DNA from: Liolophura sinensis | Lineage: Eukaryota > Mollusca > Polyplacophora > Chitonida > Chitonidae | DNA length: 64,000 nt | Reading direction: 5' to 3' | Assembly (NCBI RefSeq): GCF_032854445.1 | Contig: NC_088305.1 | Coordinates: 1,805,001 to 1,869,000 of the forward strand | In this document: piece after piece, positions 55,388-64,000 of the stretch | Position numbering within the stretch: position 1 is the stretch's first letter | Layout of the letters: every line of letters begins with the position of its first letter | Position numbers and translations under genes: made by a program | The notes under the pieces: generated by a model | What the model was told of the DNA's origin: nothing | Databases searched by the model: none | Seen by the model: only the letters and a program-made list of their open reading frames with translations

Positions 55388-55664
55388 GGGCCTCTGTGGC
55401 TCAGTCGGTTAGCGCGCTAGCGCAGCGTAATGACCCAGAAGCCTCTCACCAATGCGGTCGCTGTGAGTTCAAGACAAGCTCATGCTGCCTTCCTCTCCGG
55501 CCGTACGTGGGAAGGTTTGCCAGCAAGCTGCGGATGGTCGTGGGTTTCCCCCGGGCTCTGCCTGGTTTCCACCCACCATAATGCTGGCCGCCGTCGTATA
55601 AGTGAAATATTCTTGAGTATGGCGTAAAACACCAATCAAAAAAAAAAAAAAAAAAAAAAAAAAA
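55388..55664 (+). mobile_element. SINE family A, full length with perfect 13-bp target-site duplication
   Basis: Best-preserved copy here. A-box TGGCTCAGTCGG (55397-55408), B-box GTTCAAGAC (55467-55475), central domain CCGTACGTGGGAAGGTTTGC, tail ACACCAATC followed by about 28 A. TCAAATTGTCTAG flanks it on both sides (55375-55387 and 55665-55677). It looks like a recent insertion. Confidence 0.97.
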
Positions 55665-55677
55665 TCAAATTGTCTAG

Positions 55678-56224
55678 ACAATCGCTCAATGCCATCCTGC
55701 CCTGAACACCCCCACCCTGTTAATGTTCTTCCAACCATGATAGACCTTTCTGGCCTAGCATTCAAGATGAAATTTTTAAAGCTTTATGGCAGGCATGCAA
55801 CAGTGAACCATTATTTAGAGAATAAAAGATAACAAATGTACAGTTGTATCATAGACGCTAATGTACTGGTGTGTGTTTTAGATCAGATTTTTTTTTTACC
55901 AAGAACAGCTCAAATTATTGCGTTTCAGACACTATCAAACTCATTCCTGTACTATTTTTTCATGTTAGAATAATTCTAATGTTTGAAAAAGGTATAAAGG
56001 GGCCCGCATAAATTTTGCCAAAATTTGGAGAAGTGTCAGTAACAAATACATACATGTGCATGTAATGTGTAACAAACCACTGCAAGCGATCAGGCTTGAG
56101 CATTAAAGTCTTAAAGTTTAGTTAAATTAATGAGTCAATAGACAGCCCAAGAGTGTAATTTTTTAAATGTTTGCGGTCAGATATGTTCAGGATTTAGGGT
56201 CTCATGTCAGATAAGCTTATTTTT
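55678..56224. other. No feature recognised
   Basis: AT-rich sequence between two SINEs, without a supported gene. Confidence 0.35.
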
Positions 56225-56470
56225 AATGTGGTCAGCTAATGGTTAGAGCATCCACCTCAGAGTCAGAAGACCCCGGAATCAGACCCCGAGTTTGATCATA
56301 CCAAAGACTTCAAAAATGGTACTTGCTGTTGCCTTTTATGGCGCTCAGCGCTGAGAGGCTAGAGCAAGGAAATTTGACTGGGTGGCCCAGTGTCAGTATA
56401 TTGTGACTGGGTAGGAGGGTGGGGGGGTGGTGGGGGTGGGTGCGGTGTATGGTGTCAGCACTTTAAGGTC
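56225..56470 (+). mobile_element. SINE family C, 3'-truncated, with G-rich insert
   Basis: Head GGTTAGAGCATCCACCTCAG, then CATACCAAAGACTTCAAAAA, GAGGCTAGAGCAAGGAAATT and CAGTGTCAGTATATTGTGAC. At 56403-56442 the body has become a long G-rich tract (GGGTAGGAGGGTGGGGGGGT + GGTGGGGGTGGG). The tail is missing. Confidence 0.8.
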
Positions 56471-57287
56471 ATGGACTCCCTGCCCTGCCACAAGAAGACA
56501 CGGTAAATGTATATGTACTCACACCTACTCCACTCCTCATCCTGCACTACCTCATTCTGTACTTTCCATACCTGCCCTATGCAAATCCTCTCTGGGGTAA
56601 CACCTTCCCAAATCCTCTGCAACCAATACAGTTGACCTCCAAAAACGGGTGTTGAGAAACATCTTACATAGACTTGAATATACTGAAGCAGTATTTAGAA
56701 AACTAAAAGTTTTTAATATCTTTCAGATAAGTAAGTTGGCATCTGCTCTGATATCTCACAAATTTATGCATCACCCTGGAAATCTTCGTAACTCCTTTTC
56801 GACATTCAACCTCTCAACAACACTTTCTTTTTTCCCATTTCGTGCCTAAACTAAAGACTCATCTCCTTAAACTTTTATCTCCATGTATATAAGCTGCCTC
56901 CTTGATATTTCTTGTACGAATTTATATGTGTAAATATATTCTGTATTATGGTATACGTGTATATGCTAGATTCATTTAATCACCATATATACTCATGACC
57001 TGTTTTTCAGCAATACAATAATTGTATGGGATACAAGAAGTCTGTCACCAGAGTTTACCCCTGCCATATGATTGTGATATCTAATCCGTAGATTACATCG
57101 GTACATGCTTATAAATGTGGTGGATAGAGATAATCCTAATCCTAATCGGGTGTGTTGTGGTATAACGTTAAACCCCAAGCATAAACATAAGTACATATTA
57201 TCGTAATTCGATTTGTAAAACTGTACTTGTATTGCCTGTTATTGTAAATGATAACAGGCACTTTTAATTCATGGGAATTTAAGCATA
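56471..57287. other. No gene; SINE tail fragment at 57126-57190
   Basis: Contains a short B/C-type SINE tail (ATAACGTTAAACCCCAAGCA). A 66-codon frame at 56649-56849 has no support. Confidence 0.45.
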
Positions 57288-57680
57288 TACTTATTATTAA
57301 AATGATGCTGAAATAGTTTGTTTGTGTCACTAAAATGCAATCTTCACAAATTAGTTCTCTACATCCCATAGCTCTCTGAGTAGTCAGATAAATATTGAAT
57401 CTTGTTTGCAGAGGCGGTTGAATAGGTTGAGGAATTAGGATAATGATAATGGGTGTAGGTTTAGGATAATGATAATGGGTGTAGGTTTAGGATAATGATA
57501 ATGGGTGTTTCTGAAGCTTATTCTGAAGGAAGGCGTTATTCTGTGCAGACTGATAATATTATACTTTATGTGAAGCCCAGAAATTGGCCAATCCAACAGT
57601 TGTAATTTTGTCTCCAAAATCATCATAAAAATGTGCATAAATTGCACCTTTCACATGTGAAAAGGTTGAGAAATTAGGGT
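57288..57680. mobile_element. M1-like repeats
   Basis: 57300-57440 matches the element parts at 20490-20630 and 31140-31290 (TTGTTTGTGTCACTAAA, TTCTCTACATCCCATAGC). 57505-57680 matches another M1 part (GGCCAATCCAACAGTTG, AAAAGGTTGAGAAATTAGGG). A 26-bp unit (GGTGTAGGTTTAGGATAATG) is repeated about three times near 57435-57505. Confidence 0.55.
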
Positions 57681-58674
57681 AATTCAAGTTTAAATCGTTA
57701 AATTGACTCAGTTTGTGCAAGTATTCCCTGCGGTCTTGACTGAGGGCATATTCGAAGAACTGTCTTGAGACTGACAGAGAATTGTACTGTACAGATTATA
57801 CAATATTTTGCATTATATATATGATTTGTTTACAATTTTAGCTCAATATACTGTATATAATGTGTTTACAATTTTAGCTCAATTCAAAGAAGCCATGTTT
57901 GGCCCCGCCATGATTGTTTTCCTGTAGGAACTTTTAATTCTGACTTTAATACTCGGGTTTAATTTTCAGTTAGGTTCCCTGGTCTCATTTATACAGGGAC
58001 TGTTTACCCTGTTTGTATTACGTTACCAGTTTAAAGTGTTCCGAAAGCCTCTAGGGGGATGAGGACAAGGGGGTGGGGAGTTAAGATTTGTTTAAGGGGT
58101 GAGGGATGTGTGCGTATATGAGCCTACACTAAAGTCTCTAGGTCAGTTCTGAGTCTAATGTTCACTACCCACTTGAACTGAGCTAAGATGGCTCTTTGAA
58201 AATCTGGGATTTTGAAATTTTCGCCACGGATGTGTGTATCCTGAAACTAGCTTTGTTTTGTCTTGAGAGCACCGGCCATACAATAGGCAGACTACAGTAT
58301 GCATGTAGATACCCTGGGAATGGACCACATCAAAGGGTGCAGTGCGTGCAGTTAACTGCAGGTTTTATTTTGTGCAGGGTAATTGCATGGTACCAGATTG
58401 CAATGCCGAAGACTTTTGTGTATATTTACTTATAAATCTTTATTTTCTGCTTGTGCTTTTTTTTTTGACACACATATTGTGTGAAAGAAAGAAGCAAAGG
58501 AGTACATATACTGTGTGAGTATATGTATATGGTTTGGATGAAGCCATAGAAAGTGTTGATAGGAAAGTAGAGAAAAGAGAAGAGAAACACAGAATAGTTT
58601 TTAGAAACACAGAAAAGCAGATATATCGGTGCAAATAATGCATTGGTGAATAGATGTACCTCTTAGCTAGCATT
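57681..58674. other. No gene recognised
   Basis: Contains a small duplicated phrase (CAATTTTAGCTCAAT at about 57833 and 57870). No coding support. Confidence 0.35.
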
Positions 58675-59222
58675 CTGGCGACTGTTGGATCACACTGGAA
58701 GACAGTTGTGCTTGGATATTTGATCTGGCGACAGTTGGATCGTACTGGAAGACAGTTGTTCTTGGATATTTGATCTGGCGACAGTTGGATTGTACTGGAA
58801 GACAGTTGTGCTTAGATATTTGATCTGGCGACAGTTGCATCGCACTGGAAGAGAGTTGTGCCTGGATATTTGATCTGGCGACAGTTGCATCGCACTGGAA
58901 GACAGTTGTGCTTGGATATTTGATCTGACGACAGTTGCATGGCATTGGAAGACAGTTGTGCCTGGATATTTGATCTGGCGACAGTTGCATCGCACTGGAA
59001 GAGAGTTGTGCCTGGATATTTGATCTGGCGACAGTTGCATCGCACTGGAAGACAGTTGTGCTTGGATATTTGATCTGGCGACAGTTGCATCGCACTGCAA
59101 GACAGTTGTGCTTGGATATTTGATCTGGTGACAGTTGCATCGCACTGGAAGACAGTTGTGCTTGGATATTTGATCTGGCGACAGTTGCATCGCACTGGAA
59201 GACAGTTGTGCTTGGATATTTG
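58675..59222. repeat. 50-bp tandem array, 11 copies
   Basis: The unit is GGCGACAGTTGCATCGCACT + GGAAGACAGTTGTGCTTGGA + TATTTGATCT; unit starts at 58728 and 58778 fix the period. First copies have TTGGATCGTACT variants. Overlapping open frames of 127-214 codons on the minus strand are by-products. Confidence 0.97.
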
Positions 59223-59292
59223 CCGTGGTACAGAATTTGCTGAATACGATCGACTGTGACAGGACGGCTTTTATTTCAAACAAACCACCAAT

Positions 59293-59346
59293 ATGTCTTT
59301 GAAGGGACGATACCGAAATCGCGCCAGACCGCATCTCCGTAAACTG
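59293..59346 (+). CDS. Weak candidate first coding exon
   Basis: ATG at 59293 opens MSLKGRYRNRARPHLRKL and runs to a GTGAGT donor at 59347 (phase 0). In-frame TGA lies upstream. The basic N-terminus and good donor look exon-like, but I recognise no family and see no partner exon, so it may be chance. Confidence 0.28.
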
Positions 59347-59423
59347 GTGAGTGTTGTTTTATCTGCAATATCGTCTTTGTTGTTAGTTAAAGTCATCCAT
59401 ACAGTCTTTGTCAAATGTGAAAC

Positions 59424-59704
59424 TAGGCGGCGGGGGGGAGGGGGGGGTTCCATGGATCAGTGGTTAGCGCGCTAGTGCAGCGTGATGACCCAGGAGTCTC
59501 CCACAAATGCAGTCGCTGTGAGTTCAAGTCCAGCTCAGGCTGGCTTCCTCACAGGCCGTACATGGGAAGGCCTGTCAGCAACCTGCAGATGGTCATGGGT
59601 TTTCATCGGGCTCTGCCCTGTTTCCTCCCACCATAATGCTGGTCGCCGTCATATGAGTGAAATATTCTTGAGTATAGCATAAAACTCCCAATCAAATAAA
59701 TAAA
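59424..59704 (+). mobile_element. SINE family A, full length
   Basis: Head with an expanded G-run, then ATGGATCAGTGGTTAGCGCG, B-box GTTCAAGTC, CCGTACATGGGAAGGCCTGT, GAAATATTCTTGAGTATAGC and CAATCAAATAAATAAA. TCAAATGTGAAAC (59411-59423) and TCAGATGTGAAAC (59705-59717) form a 13-bp target-site duplication with one mismatch. Confidence 0.92.
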
Positions 59705-59789
59705 TCAGATGTGAAACAAAATTAAGTCCCTTTTTAATGTTGGTGGGTGGAATGAAAAACGACCATGTTTTACTGTAATTCTTCAACTC

Positions 59790-59986
59790 TAATTCTTCAA
59801 CTTTTTCGCATGCATTTTTGCAAGTTGTTTATTCAAGCATGTCCTGAAGACATTATCCTGTGATGACCGATAAACTTTTACTTTTTGTTAAGCCCTGAAA
59901 CTGGCCAATCCAACTGATGTAGTTTTGCCTCTAAAAATTGCACTCAAAATTGCTCTTTCATATGCGAAAAAATGTTGAGGAATTAG
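59790..59986. mobile_element. MITE-like element M1, intact-looking copy
   Basis: Inverted ends TAATTCTTCAACTTTTTCGC and ATGCGAAAAAATGTTGAGGA + ATTA. About 195 bp, no coding capacity. The left terminal motif is partly duplicated just upstream (TGTAATTCTTCAACTC). Confidence 0.65.
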
Positions 59987-59992
59987 GGTAGA

Positions 59993-61194
59993 TTATGGAC
60001 AGGCCATGTTTGACAGACTTACATCATGTATCATGTTTCAACATTTGGTGTAAATTATGCATACATTTTGCTGAACAGTTTGTCAGTTTGCAAGTGTAGC
60101 AGTCATTATCGGGTCATTAAAATATGGGTGTGAATAATTTAAGTTTCTGGGGCCTGTGTTGTGAAGACGTTGCAATTTGCACCTTGAGTGACGTCAAAGA
60201 CAAATCGACCTCAAAGACAATACAGAGATACGTCGCCATGGTAATTGCAGTGTACATAGTGTTGTGACAGCCTTGTACAAGGACCCCTGAACAGCTTTAG
60301 ATGTTGTTGTTCTTGACACCCAAGTCCATTATATGTGTAAAGCTGAAGGATTTTGCGCTGTAAAGTTTGAACACCATAGATATGGCTAGACTGCAAGGGG
60401 TGCACTAGTAGCTCAGGAGACCCACTAACCTGTCACAGGTGCATGCATCATTTATGTAAGTCCTCAGACAGTGATGTTAAAATGGTCCATTTATTATTTA
60501 TATTAACAGTTTCGTCTGAATAATAATAAGTGGGGAACAGGTTAAGGTGCTGGCCTGTCAATCACTGTGACAGGAATTTGTAGATTTCCTTGCTATTATC
60601 TCCACTGTTTGTGGCACTTCAGTGAAAATAAACCATCGGAGATGCTTGTTTGGCTGTTTACGCAGTCTGAAATTCATGACAGACCACCTGTTGTCCCACC
60701 ATTATATGTATAGTTCAAATGCTTACTCTCGGTTTCCAGCACAATTTATAACCCTCATGTCTGCGAGTCCCTCGGTCGAGTTTCGTGTTGCCGTGTTAAC
60801 AGCCAAAAGTGCACGTGTTCATAGACTGACGGGAATAAAATTAACCAATTGACCGACAGATTTATACCTAAAAATTGTTGAGTATGTAGGCAATAACCCA
60901 GCATTTAAGTAACAAATAGTGTGAAACAAGGCATGGAGTCAGTGTTATTATTTTCTTTATTTAGTCAGTTTTTAACTCACTCAAGAAACTTTCACGGGCT
61001 AACGCATGATTATGTTCATGGATGAGTGAATGAGGACAAGTCAGAATTCATGGTTGGCTTGACAGTGGTTATGTCTCCAAAGCTGCTGAACCCCAGTTGA
61101 ATGAAAATGACCTTTAACCTAATCTGACGTGCAAAATTACAGAACAATCTTCAGTGAAACTTGATGCTTCATACAGGGAGGCACTAACCTGGAC

Positions 61195-61225
<31 letters not shown>

Positions 61226-61364
61226 ACCACCTCCCCTCAACCCCACCCCCACCCCTGTCAGTACACACCGCCAGTACACACCACCTTCCCTCCTGACCAC
61301 ATTTTTGAGGAGCAGTCATTGCACTTGACATTTGACCCACTTTTTTATTTTTCACTGAGACATG
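59993..61364. other. No gene; poly-C/CA tract
   Basis: Mostly single-copy-looking sequence. At 61195-61265 a poly-C run passes into (CA)n and C-rich repeats. Open frames up to 76 codons are unsupported. Confidence 0.4.
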
Positions 61365-62075
61365 CAGTGAAACTTTATATAGAAGAAACTTTAGTAAGAC
61401 CCGCCAATTCCTGGTTGCATTGGAGACATGCAATAAAACTTTATACGGAAGAAACTTTAGTAAGACCCGCCTATTTCTGGTAGTGTTGGAGACATGCAAT
61501 AAAACTTTATATAGAAGATACACTGGTAAGACCCGCCAATTCCTGGTCACACTGGAGACATGCAATAAAACTTGATACAGAAGGTACACTGGTAAGACCC
61601 GCCAATTCCTGGTCACATTGGAGACATTCAATAAAACTTGATGCAGAAGATACACTGGTAAGACCCTCCAATTCCTGGTCACACTGGAGACATGCAATAA
61701 AACTTGATACAGAAGATACACTGGTAAGACCCGCCAATTCCTGGTCACACTGGAGACATGCAACAAAGCTCAAAGCTTGATACAGAAGATACACTGGTAA
61801 GACCCACTAATTCCTGGTCACACAGGAGACATGCAACAAAACTTGATACAGAATATACACTGGTAAGACCCTCCAATTCCTGGTCACACTGGAGACATGC
61901 AACAAAACTTGATACAGAAGATACACTTGTAAGACCCGCCAGTTCCTGGTCGCATTGGAGACATGCAATAAAACTTCATGCAGAAGATACACTGGTAAGA
62001 CCCGCCAATTCCTGGTCACACCGGAGACATGCAATAAAACTTTACACAAAAGATACACTGGAAAGAGCCTGCTAT
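61365..62075. repeat. 66-bp tandem array, about 10.7 copies
   Basis: The unit is ACCCGCCAATTCCTGGTCAC + ACTGGAGACATGCAATAAAA + CTTGATACAGAAGATACACT + GGTAAG. Each unit contains the donor-like string CACTG|GTAAGA. 66 is a multiple of 3, so frames of up to 209 codons stay open on both strands as a by-product. Confidence 0.96.
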
Positions 62076-62211
62076 CTTCTGGGGCAGGCATTACCTGATC
62101 AAAACATTTGAGTCATCATAACCCTACAATTTATACAAGTTTCACATTACTGGTCAAACTTGTTGAGGATTTGGGGTTATTTTCAATCAGTCTTCAGCTC
62201 CTGCATGCTTT

Positions 62212-62578
62212 ACTGGCCTAATGGTTAGAGAGTCCGCCTCAAAGTTGAGAGACACAGGATCAAATTTGGGTCATGTCATACCAAAGGCTTCTAAAATTGT
62301 ACTTGTTGCTGCCTTTCTTGGCTCTCCTCACTGAGAGCTTTGAGCAAGGAAATAGGACTGGTTGGCTCAGTATTGGTATAATGTGACTAGGTGAAGTGTC
62401 ATGTCTGGTGTCTTCAGCATGATACTTCTGTGGTGGCAGCACTTAGGCGGCATGGACTCGACCTGCCAGAATAAGACACAGTAGATGTACACACATGTAA
62501 TGACTCTTCGTGGTCAAGTGACTGAAAAATTGTAAAGTACAACGTTAATCCCCAAGCATTCATTCATTCATTCATCTC
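62212..62578 (+). mobile_element. SINE family C, full length
   Basis: Head CTGGCCTAATGGTTAGAGAG with B-box-like GATCAAATT, body CATACCAAAGGCTTCTAAAA, TTTGAGCAAGGAAATAGGAC, TGTCATGTCTGGTGTCTTCA, then the B/C tail AAGTACAACGTTAATCCCCA + AGCATTCATTCATTCATTC. Confidence 0.85.
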
Positions 62579-64000
62579 TTGCAAACACAGTGTCTTCAAA
62601 ACTGCATGCTGTGGGCTCCACACTTGCAGTTGTTTTGGTCAGGGGGTCAAACCCTGTCACTGCTTATTGTAGAGCTGATGGGTTTTGCAGAACATGCTTT
62701 CCAACTTTATTGATTTTAAAGAAATTTTATTGTGTATCATTATTTATGATAGAGCTTTAGTTTACAGATGTAAAATATAAGTTTGACTTTTATTTAGGAA
62801 ATTACTCTGTTATGTCTCAATATTTGGGAGGAAAACAGTTCTAGATGTTACACTGTACATGTATCTTGTCTTGTTCACATGTGATTTGCTCTGAGTATAA
62901 AATCTGCAGCAATTCATGGGTACTGAACCAGGCATTCCTGACCCATAACAGTTTCCCCCTGAGCCACAAGTGATATTACAGTAAATACATGTACAGCACA
63001 TTTTTGACAAGTTCCCCCCCCTTGGCAAACTGAACATGCTGATTTGATATTCGCTCGAACGCACATTGATGAGGAATTAACACAGCGTTATATGAAATCT
63101 TGCTTCTCGACCTGTCAAATTGGAAGCAATCGGTTGAAACACCTTGGAAGCCATAAATCTCATGTCCAGTAGCTGAAGGATAAATATGTTAGCGAAACTG
63201 TTTGCTCTCTGTTGGCATGACAACAGACCTTCTCCTATATCCAGTTTTGTGATATTGCATCCCCATGAGTACTTTGTCTCCACCTTGTTATATCTTGTGT
63301 GAGCTGTGACTAAAACCGTAGGCTTGTAAAAGTTTGTGTTAGCTGGAACTTCTGCAGGTATAGGCCATTGGCCACTGGCCATGGTTGCCTTGTTGATATT
63401 GTAGAGAACTTGATGTTTTATAGGAGGGTCGTTTCTACAACAAAATTGAAGGTTCAGATCCCAATCTTTACAGGTGACATTTTAATTCTGCAAAAACACA
63501 TTTGATGAACTGCAACTCAAAATGGTTTCTGAAAGCTTCTGTGTCTGTGTATAAGGAAATTTGTATGAAAACTTACATTTTTGTTGATAAAAACCATCGT
63601 ATTTTAAAAATTTGCTTGTTAGATTAAATACAGCTTGACCAGTTTGGGGACACAAGAAATCTGGGCACTGATCAAGTTTCATGTGTAATAGAGATTCTGT
63701 ATGGGCCGATATTCCATAGATTGAATGAAAAACTCAAGGGATATCAGTGTGTTTTATCATCTTAAGGCCACATCAATTTAAGTTCACCTTTTATGAGCAA
63801 AATAAGTCTTTTTCATTGACTATCGGAAGAGGGTATAAAAATAAAAAGAAAACTTGAAAGTCATCTAATTGATGGAAAGTATGGACTATCCCAGTGATTT
63901 TGCCTGTTTAAGACATATTTAAGTAACTGGAAATCCTTGACCTTGAAGACAGGAAATTCATAAAAAATAGTCAAGATTGAACAAACTACACTGTAAAAAG
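62579..64000. other. No gene recognised
   Basis: AT-rich sequence to the window end. The best open frame (63382-63077, minus, 101 codons, including PTVLVTAHTRYNK) has a protein-like stretch, but I cannot assign it and see no clear splice borders. Confidence 0.35.

Noticed and set aside
58667-59334. Overlapping minus-strand frames of 127-214 codons
   Set aside because: They are readings of the 50-bp array in different registers; no splice or homology support.
61137-61766. 209-codon minus-strand frame ending in a Gly/Val-rich tail
   Set aside because: It is made of the 66-bp array plus the poly-C/CA tract read in reverse; no recognisable domain.
63077-63382. 101-codon minus-strand frame with a protein-like stretch (PTVLVTAHTRY)
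   Set aside because: No clear splice sites, no family I can name with confidence, and the frame length is possible by chance. Left as an unassigned frame.

Overview
This is a repeat-rich animal genomic window. The genes have spliced introns with GT/AG borders, there are tRNA-derived SINEs, a LINE reverse-transcriptase remnant and many minisatellites, and there is no prokaryotic gene layout. The SINE families look like those common in molluscs, so I infer a mollusc (bivalve, gastropod or chiton); this is recognition from memory, not a database result.

Layout. (1) 1-4967, + strand: the 3' part of an MFS transporter of the MFSD4/NaGLT1 (SLC60) type, with two coding exons and one 3.4-kb intron; the N-terminus lies left of the window. 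(2) 4968-20000: no convincing gene. It holds minisatellites with units of 35, 37, 38, 64, 45, 131 and 77 bp, a long (TA)n tract and several SINEs. (3) 20252-36902, - strand: a complete GALNT11-like polypeptide N-acetylgalactosaminyltransferase gene. I traced 12 coding exons with consistent phases that join into a 615-residue protein with no internal stop. Its introns carry a 38-bp, a 62-bp and a 24-bp tandem array, inverted SINE pairs, MITE-like elements and a perfect hairpin. (4) 36903-64000: mostly intergenic or intronic DNA. A short well-formed first coding exon lies at 44639-44683 (+), with two weaker exon candidates at 47707-47827 and 59293-59346. The rest is further arrays (46, 107, 54, 61/246, 50 and 66 bp), SINEs and MITE-like repeats.

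The strongest theme is how the arrays began. Roughly 17 kb (about a quarter of the window) is tandem repeat, and several arrays can be traced to a neighbouring single-copy or dispersed sequence. The 62-bp array that fills GALNT11 intron 7 repeats the end of exon 7 with its 5' splice site. The 45-bp array continues the 3' tail of a SINE. The 54-bp array repeats the tRNA-like head of another SINE. The 61/246-bp array resembles the body of a third SINE. Two copies of one dispersed repeat abut two different arrays (77 bp and 38 bp). Most long open frames in the window are by-products of these arrays and not genes.
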